A stretch of 64,000 nt of DNA, from the NCBI RefSeq assembly GCF_035989885.1, contig NZ_CP108518.1, positions 4,513,501 through 4,577,500 of the forward strand. The letters run 5' to 3'. The translations under genes were made by a program, and so were the position numbers. Under the pieces are notes generated by a model, which made no database searches, was not told the origin of the DNA, and saw only the letters and a list, made by a program, of their open reading frames with translations. Positions 47,283 through 56,616 of the stretch are shown piece after piece; the stretch's first letter is position 1, and each line of letters opens with the position of its first letter. The stretch comes from Streptomyces sp. NBC_01232. GTDB lineage: Bacteria; Actinomycetota; Actinomycetes; Streptomycetales; Streptomycetaceae.

Positions 47283-48641
47283 ATGACCCCTCATGTCACC
47301 CCGCACACCCTTGCCGCCGTGAAGGACGCAGATCGGAAGCACGTCTTCCACTCCTGGTCCGCCCAGGCCCTGATCGACCCCCTCGCCGTCGCAGGGGCCG
47401 AGGGGTCGTATTTCTGGGACTACGAGGGCAAGCGTTTCCTCGACTTCTCCTCCCAGCTGGTGAACACCAACATCGGCCACCAGCACCCCAAGGTCGTCGC
47501 CGCGATCCAGGAGCAGGCCGGCCGGCTCTGCACCCTCGCGCCCGGCTTCGCCGTCGACGTCCGTTCCGAGGCCGCACGCCTCATCGCCGAGCGGACCCCG
47601 GGCGACCTGGACAAGATCTTCTTCACCAACGGCGGCGCCGAGGCCGTCGAGAACGCCGTCCGCATGGCCCGTCTGCACACGGGCCGCGCCAAGGTGCTCT
47701 CCACCTACCGCTCGTACCACGGGGCCACCGCCGCCGCGATCAACCTGACCGGCGACCCGCGCCGCTGGCCCTCCGACACGGCCGCCGCCGGCGTCGTGCA
47801 CTTCTGGGGCCCGTACCTCTACCGCTCCGCCTTCCACGCCACCACCGAGGCCGAGGAGTGCGCCCGCGCCCTCGCCCACCTCGCCGACACCATCGCCTTC
47901 GAGGGGCCGCAGACCATCGCGGCGATCATCCTGGAGAGCGTGCCCGGCACCGCCGGCATCATGACCCCGCCGGCCGGCTACCTCGCGGGCGTCCGCGAGC
48001 TCTGCGACCGCCACGGCATCGTCTTCATCCTGGACGAGGTCATGTCGGGCTTCGGCCGCACCGGCAAGTGGTTCGCCGCCGACCACTGGGACGTCACCCC
48101 CGACCTGATCACCTTCGCCAAGGGCGTGAACAGCGGCTACGTGCCGCTCGGCGGCGTGGCCATCTCGGCCGCCGTCGCCGAGACCTTCGCCACCCGCCCC
48201 TACCCGGGCGGACTGACGTACTCCGGCCACCCCCTGGCCTGCGCCGCCGCCGTGGCGACGATCACCACCATGGAGGAGGAGGGCGTCGTCGAGCACGCCG
48301 CCCACCTCGGCGAGAACGTCATCGGCCCGGCGCTCGCCGAGATCGCCGAGCGGCACCCCTCGGTCGGGGAGGTCCGCGGGCTCGGCGCCTTCTGGGCCTT
48401 GGAGCTCGTACGGGACAAGGAGACGCGCGAGCCGCTCGTCCCGTACAACGCGGCCGGCGCGGACAACGCGCCGATGGCCGAATTCGCGGCGGCCTGCAAG
48501 GCGTCCGGCCTGTGGCCCTTCGTGAACATGAACCGGACCCACGTGGTCCCGCCCTGCACCATCACGGAGGCCGAGGCGAAGGAGGGCCTGGCCCTGCTCG
48601 ACGAGGCACTGACGGTCGCCGACCGCCACACCACCGGCTAG
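47283..48641 (+). CDS. class III (omega-type) PLP aminotransferase
   Basis: 452 residues. HVFHSWSAQALIDPLAVAGA, SQLVNTNIGHQHPKVVAAIQ, the cofactor segment TNGGAEAVENAVRMAR, STYRSYHGATAAAINLTGD, ILDEVMSGFGRTGKWFA with the PLP-binding Asp, and the lysine in LITFAKGVNSGYVPLGG. Members use pyruvate or oxoglutarate with beta-alanine, taurine or other amines; substrate not decidable. The stop TAG lies in the CTAG border of a MITE. The GntR gene downstream on the same strand may control it. Confidence 0.93.
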   Translation: MTPHVTPHTLAAVKDADRKHVFHSWSAQALIDPLAVAGAEGSYFWDYEGKRFLDFSSQLVNTNIGHQHPKVVAAIQEQAGRLCTLAPGFAVDVRSEAARLIAERTPGDLDKIFFTNGGAEAVENAVRMARLHTGRAKVLSTYRSYHGATAAAINLTGDPRRWPSDTAAAGVVHFWGPYLYRSAFHATTEAEECARALAHLADTIAFEGPQTIAAIILESVPGTAGIMTPPAGYLAGVRELCDRHGIVFILDEVMSGFGRTGKWFAADHWDVTPDLITFAKGVNSGYVPLGGVAISAAVAETFATRPYPGGLTYSGHPLACAAAVATITTMEEEGVVEHAAHLGENVIGPALAEIAERHPSVGEVRGLGAFWALELVRDKETREPLVPYNAAGADNAPMAEFAAACKASGLWPFVNMNRTHVVPPCTITEAEAKEGLALLDEALTVADRHTTG

Positions 48642-48805
48642 GTCCTGTCGTCGAAGTAGCGCCGGTCGGGCCCGCGGTGTCCGGCGCCGTGCATCGCAAG
48701 GCGGAGGGGCGCCCGAGTACTGGACGTACTTGGGCGCCCCGACAACGCGGCGAGGTGCGGTGCCGGGCGCCGTGGGCCAGGCGGGACTTTGCCGACAGGA
48801 CCTAG
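48638..48805. mobile_element. 168-bp MITE, copy 1
   Basis: CTAGGTCCTGTCG (48638-48650) and its exact complement (48793-48805) bound a 168-bp element without a gene. The interior folds into a long imperfect hairpin around GAGTACTGGACGTACTTGGG. The same interior occurs inverted at 57748-57915 (CGCATCGCAAGGCGGAGG and CGACAACGCG parts are shared). CTAG at both ends is a likely 4-bp target duplication, as with IS5-family transposases. The left CTAG includes the aminotransferase stop codon. Confidence 0.88.
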
Positions 48806-48841
48806 GTCCGCCCGGGGGGCCGGGGCCGCAACCCGGGCGAC

Positions 48842-48878
48842 GCGAAATCCGCACCCGCACGGCGGGTGCGGATTTCGC
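48842..48878 (+). terminator. strong hairpin between the MITE and the GntR gene
   Basis: Perfect 17-nt arms (48842-48858 and 48862-48878; GCGAAATCCGCACCCGC) with a 3-nt loop. Probably terminates the aminotransferase transcript ahead of the GntR promoter. Confidence 0.88.
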
Positions 48879-48881
48879 ATC

Positions 48882-48924
48882 TCGGTTGGCTACCGATCGG
48901 TATATCGGTTGGCTACCGATCGGT
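48882..48924. promoter_or_regulatory. duplicated GntR operator
   Basis: TCGGTTGGCTACCGATCGGT occurs twice, at 48882-48901 and 48905-48924, separated by three bases. Each copy contains the palindrome ACCGATCGGT. Centre-to-centre distance is 23 bp, two helical turns, so two dimers would bind the same face. About 60 bp upstream of the gntR start. Confidence 0.85.
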
Positions 48925-48983
48925 TTTCAGCCGCGTTGTCTGGCCTATGGTGTCCGGAGCTCTACGACAGGAGACGGACCCCT

Positions 48984-49649
48984 ATGCCAGGCAGCGGAGC
49001 TGTCACCCGCAACACGCTCCGCCAGCAGATCGCGGACGCGCTGCGCGACGAGGTGCTCGCGGGACGCCTGCCTCCGGGGACCGAGTTCACCGTCAAGCAG
49101 ATAGCGGAGCAGTACGAGGTCTCCGCGACCCCGGTCCGCGAGGCGCTCGTCGACCTTTCGGCCCAGGGACTGCTCGAACTGGTCCAGCACCGCGGCTTCC
49201 GCGTGCGGATCTTCTCCGTCGACGACTTCCGGGGAATGATCGAGGCCCGCTCGCTGGTCGTGGACGGCATCTTCCGCCGCCTCGCCGAACGCGGCACCGC
49301 CCCCGGCTCCGGCGAGCTGCTGGTGTCGGTGCGCCGCCGGGGCGAGGAGGCGCGCAGGGCCGCCCAGAGCGGTTCGCTCGAAGTGCTGATCGGCTACGAC
49401 CTGCGCTTCTGGCGGGAGCTGAGCGGGCTGGTCGCCAACACCTACATCTCCGAGTTCCTGCACCGCATCCGCGTGCAGTGCTGGGTCTTCGCCGTCCCTC
49501 ACCTCCAGCGCGAACCGCAACTGCGGGCGGCGCTGTGGGACGGCCACAGCGAGCTGGTGGACGCGGTGACACGGGCCGACGCCGACGCGGTGCGCTCCAT
49601 CGTGCAGGGCTACAACGAGCACGCGCTGGCCTGGGCCGCCCGCCTCTGA
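48984..49649 (+). CDS. GntR/FadR-subfamily (FCD) transcriptional regulator
   Basis: 221 residues with ACAGGAGACGG before ATG 48984. N-terminal winged helix: LRQQIADALRDEVLAGRLPP, FTVKQIAEQYEVSATPVREA, LVDLSAQGLLELVQHRGFRV. The FCD effector domain (about 85-215) contains FRGMIEARSLVVDGIFRRLA and LQREPQLRAALWDGHSELVD with metal-type His and Asp. It probably represses itself and the neighbouring aminotransferase via the duplicated operator. Confidence 0.93.
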   Translation: MPGSGAVTRNTLRQQIADALRDEVLAGRLPPGTEFTVKQIAEQYEVSATPVREALVDLSAQGLLELVQHRGFRVRIFSVDDFRGMIEARSLVVDGIFRRLAERGTAPGSGELLVSVRRRGEEARRAAQSGSLEVLIGYDLRFWRELSGLVANTYISEFLHRIRVQCWVFAVPHLQREPQLRAALWDGHSELVDAVTRADADAVRSIVQGYNEHALAWAARL

Positions 49650-49684
49650 GCCCCGAGGTCAGCCCCGAGGTCAGCCCCGAGGTT
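49649..49684. repeat. 12-bp tandem repeat, three copies
   Basis: AGCCCCGAGGTC occurs at 49649-49660 and 49661-49672, then AGCCCCGAGGTT at 49673-49684. The first base is the last base of the gntR stop codon. Looks like replication slippage. Confidence 0.85.
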
Positions 49685-49759
49685 ATGCGCACCCCTTCGC
49701 GGAGGGTGTCCGGCCCACTACTCTGGCCCGATCGGCGGCAATGACTGATCGGAGGCCGC

Positions 49760-50410
49760 GTGGCCTGTGACCTGTGGCTGGTCCCCCTTGTCGATGTGCT
49801 GTGCCACAGCCCCGACAACCCCTTCGCGGAAGAGATCGCCTCGTACGACAAGGCGCTGGGCGCGGCCGGACTGCCGTCCGTGCCCGTGTTCGCCTACATG
49901 CCGGGCCTGAGCGGGGACGTCGCCCCGGTCGCCGGCTTCGACTACGACGCCCTGCATTTCCTGCGGCGGGCGTACCTGCTCCAGCTCTGCGGGCTGCCCG
50001 TGACCCCGGTCGACGAGCTGGGCGGGGACTACGAGCAGCTGCTGGAGATGTTCGAGCCCACGGCCCAGCAGTCGCACCTGGTGTGGCACTACGACCATGC
50101 CGGGGCGTACGTCCCGGTGGACTTCGCGGCACCGCTGGCGAACGAGGAGCTGCTGGCCGGGGGCGGGCCGCTGGGGTCCGCGCAGGGGCTGCTGCGCGAG
50201 CTGCTGTTCGTGGCCCCCGCCATCGGGATAGACCCGGGGAACCCGCCCGCGGCGCCGGCGCCGCCGGGGCGGCCGACGCAGCTGGAGGAGCCCGCGGGAC
50301 CGATTCCGTACGACGGCAGTCCCTTCGCCCGTGAACGGCACGTGTGGCTGGGCCTGCACGCGGCCGCGACGCGGAGCCTCGGCCAGGGATCGATGATCAT
50401 CTTCAGCTGA
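49760..50410 (+). CDS. conserved actinobacterial protein of unknown function
   Basis: GTG 49760 after CGGAGG gives 216 residues. It begins with a compact acidic/aromatic region (DLWLVPLVDVLCHSPDNPFA, EEIASYDKALGAAGLPSVPV, FDYDALHFLRRAYLLQLCGL) and has HLVWHYDHAGAYVPVDFAAP, then a Pro-rich linker and a C-terminal block (PIPYDGSPFARERHVWLGLH). No catalytic motif or family is recognised. It is soluble and convergent with the SLATT gene. Confidence 0.75.
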   Translation: MACDLWLVPLVDVLCHSPDNPFAEEIASYDKALGAAGLPSVPVFAYMPGLSGDVAPVAGFDYDALHFLRRAYLLQLCGLPVTPVDELGGDYEQLLEMFEPTAQQSHLVWHYDHAGAYVPVDFAAPLANEELLAGGGPLGSAQGLLRELLFVAPAIGIDPGNPPAAPAPPGRPTQLEEPAGPIPYDGSPFARERHVWLGLHAAATRSLGQGSMIIFS

Positions 50411-50518
50411 GCCGTGTCCGGCCGGCGGCGACCGGCGGCCTGCGACCGGTGGGCGGGGTACGGATCCGAGCGCGGAACCGGCCCCGCCGCCGCGCCGGCA
50501 GCAGACCGCGGAAGGCCT

Positions 50519-50588
50519 CCTGAACCCCGGACGGCCCCTGAACCGGACGCCCCCTGAACCGGACGGCCCCCTGAACCCCGGAAGCCCC
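50519..50588. repeat. 16-18-bp imperfect tandem repeat, four copies
   Basis: CCTGAACC occurs at 50519, 50537, 50553 and 50570, each followed by CCGGACG-like sequence. Lies between the stops of two convergent genes, non-coding. Confidence 0.8.
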
Positions 50589-50618
50589 GGAAGAAGCTGC
50601 AGGGCCCGGGAAAACGTC

Positions 50619-51365
50619 TCAGCGCGGCTGCTCCGGCGGCCGCTGGCGGGGCATGTTCGGCCGGGTGCCCGGCGGCAGCGGGAAGCGCGCCGGCGGGATG
50701 CTCGCGTCCGCCCGGCCCCCGGAAGCCCCCAGCGACTGCATGACCAGCGGCGCGGGCCCGGCCCGGAACTCCACCATCCAGTCCGCGGTCTCGGAGCGCA
50801 CCAGCTCCGTGATGTCCTCCGAGAAGCGGCGCAGCACGGTCAGGCACCGCTCCGCGGCCTCGCTGGCCGTGCCCTCGGTGGGGCCCAGCACCTCGCGCAC
50901 GTTCTCCGAGGCCCAGTCGAACTGGAGGGTCTGGAGCCGTCGCTGTACCGCCTGGGCCGTGGCCACGTCCCGCATCCACCCGGACGTCAGCCCGAAGAAC
51001 CGGTCGCAGGCGAGCGCGGCCGCGCCCAGCAGCAGCGCGAGGTATCCGTACGTGGAGGCGCCCGGGATCGAGCCCGTCAGTTCCAGCAGCGGCATCGACG
51101 CGCCCGTGACGGCGCCGACGGCCGCCCCGGCGCGCAGCACGCGCGCACCGCGCCGCTTCCACGCCCGGTCGGACAGGTACCACTCGGCGGTGCGCAGCGC
51201 ATCGGCCTCGACCCGCCGGTAGAGCTCGTCGAGCCGCTCGGCGGGCTCGCCCCAGTCCCCGAGGGGGAACGGCCGGCCGGTCAGATCGCCCGCCGCCATC
51301 GGTCCGCCGCCTTCCTCCCGGGGATCCCGGGGTGGCCCCTCGGGCTGCATCTCCGGCTGGCTCAC
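50619..51365 (-). CDS. SLATT-domain (DUF4231-like) two-TM protein
   Basis: GTG 51365, 8 nt after GGGAG, gives 248 residues. A helix LDELYRRVEADALRTAEWYLSD precedes two adjacent membrane segments (AGAAVGAVTGASMPLLELTG and GYLALLLGAAALACDRFFGL) and a cytoplasmic helical part (TAQAVQRRLQTLQFDWASEN). This is the SLATT two-TM plan, thought to form pores in nucleotide-signalled defence (CBASS-like) systems. No cyclase or SLOG partner is adjacent, and the gene sits in a conserved housekeeping region, so here its role is open. Confidence 0.75.
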   Translation of the reverse strand: MSQPEMQPEGPPRDPREEGGGPMAAGDLTGRPFPLGDWGEPAERLDELYRRVEADALRTAEWYLSDRAWKRRGARVLRAGAAVGAVTGASMPLLELTGSIPGASTYGYLALLLGAAALACDRFFGLTSGWMRDVATAQAVQRRLQTLQFDWASENVREVLGPTEGTASEAAERCLTVLRRFSEDITELVRSETADWMVEFRAGPAPLVMQSLGASGGRADASIPPARFPLPPGTRPNMPRQRPPEQPR

Positions 51366-51635
51366 CCGGCACTCCCTCTGCCTGCGCTGACGTGTGGTGG
51401 TGCGCGTGTGCGCAATGATGCGCATGCTCTTCCTACCTTCGAATGACGGGCGATGGGCGACGATTCCCGGGTTTTCCGCCCGCAAGGAGGTCTTCATCAG
51501 GTACGCGTACGCCCCGTCTCTCACTCGAAAGAGTTGGTCCTCACGGCGTAGGGCGCAGCGCCCGGGGAGCACGTAGGCTCGGATTGACCAAGCGTTCCGA
51601 AGGTCTCGACGTACGACGTATGGAGTGAGTGCCCT

Positions 51636-51980
51636 GTGATTCCCGGTGGTGGCCAGCCCAACATGCAGCAGCTGCTCCAGCAGGCCCAGAAGATGCAGCA
51701 GGATCTCGCGGCCGCGCAGGAGGAGCTCGCACAGGCCGAGGTCGAGGGCCAGGCCGGCGGCGGTCTGGTGAGGGCGACCGTCACCGGTTCCGGTGAGCTG
51801 CGCGCGCTGGTGATCGACCCGAAGGCCGTGGACCCCCAGGACACCGAGACGCTCGCCGACCTGGTGGTGGCCGCGGTGCAGGCGGCCAACGAGAACGCGC
51901 AGGCGCTCCAGCAGCAGAAGCTGGGCCCCCTGGCCCAGGGCCTGGGCGGCGGCAGCGGCATCCCCGGCCTCCCGTTCTAG
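51636..51980 (+). CDS. YbaB/EbfC nucleoid-associated protein
   Basis: 114 residues from GTG 51636 (TGGAGTG upstream). [20 protein letters not shown] and [20 protein letters not shown], then [20 protein letters not shown] are the tweezers-shaped DNA-binding dimer fold. It lies 37 bp before recR, the usual pairing, and may load or bend DNA near repair sites. Confidence 0.95.
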   Translation: MIPGGGQPNMQQLLQQAQKMQQDLAAAQEELAQAEVEGQAGGGLVRATVTGSGELRALVIDPKAVDPQDTETLADLVVAAVQAANENAQALQQQKLGPLAQGLGGGSGIPGLPF

Positions 51981-52017
51981 CCCACCTCATTCCTACCCGA
52001 CGAAAGAAGGCAGTCCG

Positions 52018-52617
52018 TTGTACGAAGGCGTGGTTCAGGACCTGATCGACGAACTGGGCAGGCTGCCCGGCGTCGGGCCCAAGAGCGCGCAGCGGATCGC
52101 CTTCCACATCCTGCAGGCCGAGCCCACCGATGTCCGCCGCCTCGCGCACGCGCTGCTGGAGGTCAAGGACAAGGTCCGGTTCTGCGCGGTGTGCGGGAAC
52201 GTGGCGCAGGAGGAGCGGTGCGGCATCTGCCGTGATCCGCGCCGGGACACCACGGTCATCTGCGTCGTCGAGGAACCGAAGGACGTCGTCGCGATCGAGC
52301 GGACGCGCGAGTTCCGGGGCAAGTACCACGTCCTCGGCGGTGCGATCAGCCCGATCGAGGGCGTCGGACCGGACGACCTGCGCATCCGCGAGCTGCTCGC
52401 GCGCCTGGCGGACGGAGAGGTGACCGAGCTGATCCTGGCCACCGACCCGAACCTGGAGGGGGAGGCGACCGCCACCTACCTCGCCCGCATGATCAAGCCC
52501 ATGGGCCTGAAGGTAACCCGCCTGGCCAGCGGGCTCCCCGTCGGGGGAGATCTGGAGTACGCGGACGAGGTCACGCTCGGGCGGGCCTTTGAAGGAAGGC
52601 GACTTCTCGATGTCTGA
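52018..52617 (+). CDS. recR: recombination mediator RecR
   Basis: 199 residues from TTG 52018 with GAAAGAAGG upstream. HhH motif [20 protein letters not shown], four-cysteine zinc finger [16 protein letters not shown], Toprim domain [20 protein letters not shown] and [20 protein letters not shown], and a Walker-B-like end. It helps RecF/RecO load RecA on gaps. Overlaps the next gene by eight bases. Confidence 0.97.
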   Translation: MYEGVVQDLIDELGRLPGVGPKSAQRIAFHILQAEPTDVRRLAHALLEVKDKVRFCAVCGNVAQEERCGICRDPRRDTTVICVVEEPKDVVAIERTREFRGKYHVLGGAISPIEGVGPDDLRIRELLARLADGEVTELILATDPNLEGEATATYLARMIKPMGLKVTRLASGLPVGGDLEYADEVTLGRAFEGRRLLDV

Positions 52618-53257
52618 CGCAACGCTGCACGCCCTGGGACAGGATCCGGACGACTTCGCCGCCTCGATCGCGGACCAGATCGAGTCCTTCATCGTCGCGG
52701 TCACCGAGGTGGCCAAGGGCGAGGACCCGGACAGCGCGGTGCCCTTCCTCCTCCTGGAGGTGTCCCAGCTGCTGCTGGCGGGCGGCCGGCTGGGCGCGTA
52801 CCAGGACGTGCTGCCCGACGAGCGTTACGAGCCCGACCTGGGCCCGGAGCCGGACGTGGACATTCTGCGCGAGCGCTTCGCGGTCATGCTGGAGCCGGTC
52901 GACGTCTACTCCGAGGTCTTCGACCCGTACGAGCCGCGCAAGGCCCCGGTCGCGCACCGGATCTCGGACGACCTGGCCGACATGGTCGCCGACCTGCGGC
53001 ACGGCCTGATCCACCACCAGGCGGGCCGGATCACCGAGGCGCTGTGGTGGTGGCAGTTCTCGTACTTCACCAACTGGGGTCCGACGGCCTCGGCCACCCT
53101 GCGCGCCCTGCAGTCGCTGATCGCCCACGTCCGCCTCGACCAGCCCCTCGCCGCCCTGGACGGCCTGGACACGGACGAGGACCTGGCCGAGGACGATCTC
53201 GCGGAGCAGGCCGGACAGGTGATGGCCGAAGAGCTCGGCGGTCTCGGCCGTATCTGA
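52610..53257 (+). CDS. DUF5063 family protein
   Basis: 215 residues from ATG 52610, inside the recR end, so probably co-translated. All-helical start [40 protein letters not shown], then [20 protein letters not shown] and [20 protein letters not shown] are hallmarks of DUF5063, found after recR in Actinobacteria. Acidic C-terminal third. The role in or beside recombination is unknown. Confidence 0.88.
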   Translation: MSDATLHALGQDPDDFAASIADQIESFIVAVTEVAKGEDPDSAVPFLLLEVSQLLLAGGRLGAYQDVLPDERYEPDLGPEPDVDILRERFAVMLEPVDVYSEVFDPYEPRKAPVAHRISDDLADMVADLRHGLIHHQAGRITEALWWWQFSYFTNWGPTASATLRALQSLIAHVRLDQPLAALDGLDTDEDLAEDDLAEQAGQVMAEELGGLGRI

Positions 53258-53366
53258 GGGAACTCATTCTCTGATCTTCTCGTCTCATGATGTGGTACGA
53301 GGCGGTCGGATCCCGGTCGCTCGTTAGACTGCACCAGCAATGAGACGGATTGAGCGAGGAGCGCAC

Positions 53367-54641
53367 GTGGGCCTTGTCGTGCAGAAGTACGGAGGCTCCT
53401 CCGTAGCCGATGCCGAGGGCATCAAGCGTGTCGCCAAGCGGATCGTGGATGCCAAGAAGAACGGCCACCAGGTGGTCGTCGTGGTTTCCGCGATGGGCGA
53501 CACGACGGACGAGCTGATCGATCTCGCCGAGCAGGTATCCCCGATGCCTGCCGGGCGTGAATTCGACATGCTGCTGACCGCCGGGGAGCGGATCTCCATG
53601 GCCCTGCTGGCCATGGCGATCAAAAACCTGGGCCACGAGGCCCAGTCGTTCACCGGTAGCCAGGCAGGCGTGATCACCGACTCGGTCCACAACAAAGCGC
53701 GCATCATCGATGTCACGCCGGGCCGTATCCGCACCGCGCTGGACGAGGGCAACATCGCCATCGTCGCCGGCTTCCAGGGCGTGTCCGCGGACTCCAAGGA
53801 CATCACCACCCTCGGCCGGGGCGGCTCGGACACGACCGCCGTCGCGCTCGCCGCGGCGCTGGACGCCGAGGTCTGCGAGATCTACACCGACGTCGACGGC
53901 GTCTTCACCGCGGACCCCCGCGTCGTGAAGAAGGCCAAGAAGATCGACTGGATCTCCTCCGAGGACATGCTGGAGCTCGCGGCCTCCGGCTCCAAGGTGC
54001 TGCTGCACCGCTGCGTCGAGTACGCGCGCCGCTACAACATCCCGATCCACGTCCGCTCGTCCTTCTCCGGACTGCCGGGCACCTGGGTCAGCAACGAGAA
54101 TCCGCAAGGGGACGCGCAGGTGGAGCACGCCATCATCTCCGGAGTCGCGCACGACGTCTCCGAAGCCAAGATCACGGTCGTCGGTGTCCCGGACAAGCCG
54201 GGCGAGGCCGCGGCGATCTTCCGTGCCATCGCGGACGCCGAGATCAACATCGACATGATCGTGCAGAACGTCTCCGCGGCCTCCACGGGCCTCACGGACA
54301 TCTCCTTCACCCTCCCCAAGTCCGAGGGCCACAAGGCCATCGACGCCCTGGAGAAGGCGAAGGGCGCGATCGGCTTCGACTCCCTGCGCTACGACGACCA
54401 GATCGGCAAGATCTCCCTGGTCGGCGCCGGCATGAAGACGAACCCGGGCGTCACCGCCTCCTTCTTCCAGGCGCTGTCCGACGCGGGCGTGAACATCGAG
54501 CTGATCTCCACCTCGGAGATCCGCATCTCGGTCGTCACCCGCCAGGACGACGTCAACGAGGCCGTCCGCGCCGTGCACACGGCCTTCGGCCTCGACTCCG
54601 ACAGCGACGAGGCCGTCGTCTACGGAGGCACCGGACGATGA
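53367..54641 (+). CDS. lysC: aspartate kinase
   Basis: GTG 53367 with GAGGAG upstream gives 424 residues. N-terminal [53 protein letters not shown] and [19 protein letters not shown] form the kinase domain. C-terminal tandem ACT domains ([60 protein letters not shown]) bind Lys/Thr for feedback. An internal start for a separate regulatory beta chain is known in relatives. TAGACT at 53325-53330 is a plausible -10. asd follows with ATGA overlap. Confidence 0.97.
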   Translation: MGLVVQKYGGSSVADAEGIKRVAKRIVDAKKNGHQVVVVVSAMGDTTDELIDLAEQVSPMPAGREFDMLLTAGERISMALLAMAIKNLGHEAQSFTGSQAGVITDSVHNKARIIDVTPGRIRTALDEGNIAIVAGFQGVSADSKDITTLGRGGSDTTAVALAAALDAEVCEIYTDVDGVFTADPRVVKKAKKIDWISSEDMLELAASGSKVLLHRCVEYARRYNIPIHVRSSFSGLPGTWVSNENPQGDAQVEHAIISGVAHDVSEAKITVVGVPDKPGEAAAIFRAIADAEINIDMIVQNVSAASTGLTDISFTLPKSEGHKAIDALEKAKGAIGFDSLRYDDQIGKISLVGAGMKTNPGVTASFFQALSDAGVNIELISTSEIRISVVTRQDDVNEAVRAVHTAFGLDSDSDEAVVYGGTGR

Positions 54642-55711
54642 CCCGCACCCGGTCCTCCGGCCCGGCACTCGCCGTGGTCGGGGCGACCGGAGCAGTCGGT
54701 TCGGTCCTGCTCCAGATGCTGTCCCAGCGGGCCGACGTCTGGGGCGAGATCCGCCTGATCGCCTCCGCGCGCTCGGCCGGCCGCATGCTGGCCGTCCGGG
54801 CGCGGGAGTGCGAGGTGATCGCCCTCACCGAGGACGCCTTCGACGGCCTCGGCCCGGGCGACATCGCCCTCTTCCTCACCCCGGCCGACGTCTCGGCCCG
54901 ATGGGCCCCCGTCGTCACGGCCCGCGGCACGGTCGCCATCGACCTGTCCGCCGCGTTCCGCGAGGACCCCGAGGTCCCGCTGGTGGTGCCCGAGGTCAAC
55001 GGGCACGCCGTACGGATCCGGCCGCGCGGGATCGTCGCCGGCCCGGACTGCGTGACCGCCACCATGATCGCGGCGCTCGGCGCGCTGCACTCCGAGTACT
55101 CCCTCCGCGACCTGGCCGTCTCCTCGTACCAGGCCGCGAGCGCCGTCGGCCGGGCCGGCTCCGAGGTGCTGCGCCGCCAGCAGTCGCTGGTCGCCGGGAC
55201 CTCCCTGGGCGAGCAGCCCGGGGACGTACGCCGTGCCGTGGGAGAGGACACCGGCCCCTTCGCGGCTCCGCTCGCCCTCAATGTCGTGCCCTGGTCCGGA
55301 GAGCTGCGCGCGGACGGCTGGTCCTCGCACGAGCTGGCGGTACGGGGGGAGACGCGCCGGATCCTGCAGCTCGAGCAGCTCCCGGTGTCGGTGACCTGCG
55401 TCCAGGTACCGGTGCTGACGGGGCATTCGCTGACGGTACGGGCGCGGTTCGAGCGCGAGGTGGAGGCCGCGCACGCCCGGGAGATCCTGGAGGCGGCCCC
55501 CGGCGTGGTGCTCGTGGACGACCCAGCGGCGGGGGAGTTCCCCACCCCCGTGGACGCCGTCGGCACGGATCCCGCCTGGGTGGGACGGGTGCGGGTCTCG
55601 CTCGACGATCCTTACGCCCTGGAGTTCTTCGTGTGCGCGGACAATCTCCGCAAGGGCGCTGCGCTGAATGCCACACAGATCGCGGAACTGATCGCAGGTG
55701 AATTTGCGTAA
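54638..55711 (+). CDS. asd: aspartate-semialdehyde dehydrogenase, divergent paralog
   Basis: 357 residues overlapping lysC by four bases. NADP motif [30 protein letters not shown], and [15 protein letters not shown]. The catalytic loop reads [12 protein letters not shown]: Cys is kept but the usual N-P-N-C-(S/T)-T-x-Q becomes G-P-D-C-V-T-A-T, so the conserved Asn and Gln are lost. The acceptor segment [12 protein letters not shown] has Arg for Lys; [11 protein letters not shown] keeps the His. [18 protein letters not shown] ends it. Position says aspartyl-phosphate reduction; the substitutions make it an atypical enzyme. Confidence 0.85.
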   Translation: MTRTRSSGPALAVVGATGAVGSVLLQMLSQRADVWGEIRLIASARSAGRMLAVRARECEVIALTEDAFDGLGPGDIALFLTPADVSARWAPVVTARGTVAIDLSAAFREDPEVPLVVPEVNGHAVRIRPRGIVAGPDCVTATMIAALGALHSEYSLRDLAVSSYQAASAVGRAGSEVLRRQQSLVAGTSLGEQPGDVRRAVGEDTGPFAAPLALNVVPWSGELRADGWSSHELAVRGETRRILQLEQLPVSVTCVQVPVLTGHSLTVRARFEREVEAAHAREILEAAPGVVLVDDPAAGEFPTPVDAVGTDPAWVGRVRVSLDDPYALEFFVCADNLRKGAALNATQIAELIAGEFA

Positions 55712-55881
55712 TTCGCTTTGTAGGATCGGTGCTGATCCCTTGATCAAGGTGATGGCCCGACTGCCGTCTCGATAAGACGGGGCAATCGGGAAGAGCGGGT
55801 ACGCATGAGGGCAATAGGGATTTTGCTGGTGAGGCTGCCTCGCGCGTACAACCCTGATGGGGGGACGCGTGTCCAACTGGC

Positions 55882-56616
55882 GTGGCAGAGGCACTGCTGG
55901 AACCAGTCGTCCGACCGGCGCAGATCGGGATCATCCCGTCGCGCCGGGGCTCCCGCGTACCCGGTGGCGGTTTTCCCGTGATCGTGCCCGTCCCGCCGGC
56001 GGGGCCGTCCCAGGCGCCCGTACGGACTGCCGTACCGATCCGGGGCGGCCTCGTGCCCGCACCGCGCGACAGCGCTGAGGCGGACGGGGCGGCCAAGAGC
56101 GAGACGGCCGAGGTGGTGGCGGGCACCACCGTCGACCACCTCACCGCGACCTACCAGGCGCACTACCGCTCGCTCCTGGGCCTGGCAGCGCTGCTCCTCG
56201 ACGACACCGCCTCCTGCGAGGACGTGGTCCAGGAGGCCTTCATCCGGGTGCACTCGGCCCGCAACCGGGTCCGTGACCGGGAGAAGACCCTGGCGTACCT
56301 GCGCCAGACCGTCGTCAACCTCTCGCGCTCGGCCCTGCGCCGCCGCATCCTCGGCCTCAAGCTGCTCTCGAAGCCGATGCCGGACATGGCGAGCGCCGAA
56401 GAGGGCGCATACGACCAGCTGGAGCGGGACGATCTGATCAAGGCGATGCGCGGACTGCAGCGACGCCAGCGTGAAGTGCTCGTACTGCGCTACTTCGCGG
56501 ACATGACGGAGGCCCAGGTCGCCGAGACGCTCGGAGTATCGCTCGGTTCGGTGAAGGCGTACGGATCGCGGGGCATTGCCGCGCTGCGGGTGGCGATGGA
56601 GGCTGCGCAGTCATGA
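55882..56616 (+). CDS. ECF (SigE-family) RNA polymerase sigma factor
   Basis: 244 residues from GTG 55882. The first 75 residues are a Pro/Gly-rich extension (VIVPVPPAGPSQAPVRTAVP) unlike common ECF factors. Region 2: LTATYQAHYRSLLGLAALLL, ASCEDVVQEAFIRVHSARNR, TLAYLRQTVVNLSRSALRR. Region 4: MRGLQRRQREVLVLRYFADM, TEAQVAETLGVSLGSVKAYG. Its end overlaps the next gene (ATGATGG), a membrane protein in the place of an anti-sigma factor. A shorter start around residue 75 cannot be excluded. Confidence 0.9.
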   Translation: MAEALLEPVVRPAQIGIIPSRRGSRVPGGGFPVIVPVPPAGPSQAPVRTAVPIRGGLVPAPRDSAEADGAAKSETAEVVAGTTVDHLTATYQAHYRSLLGLAALLLDDTASCEDVVQEAFIRVHSARNRVRDREKTLAYLRQTVVNLSRSALRRRILGLKLLSKPMPDMASAEEGAYDQLERDDLIKAMRGLQRRQREVLVLRYFADMTEAQVAETLGVSLGSVKAYGSRGIAALRVAMEAAQS

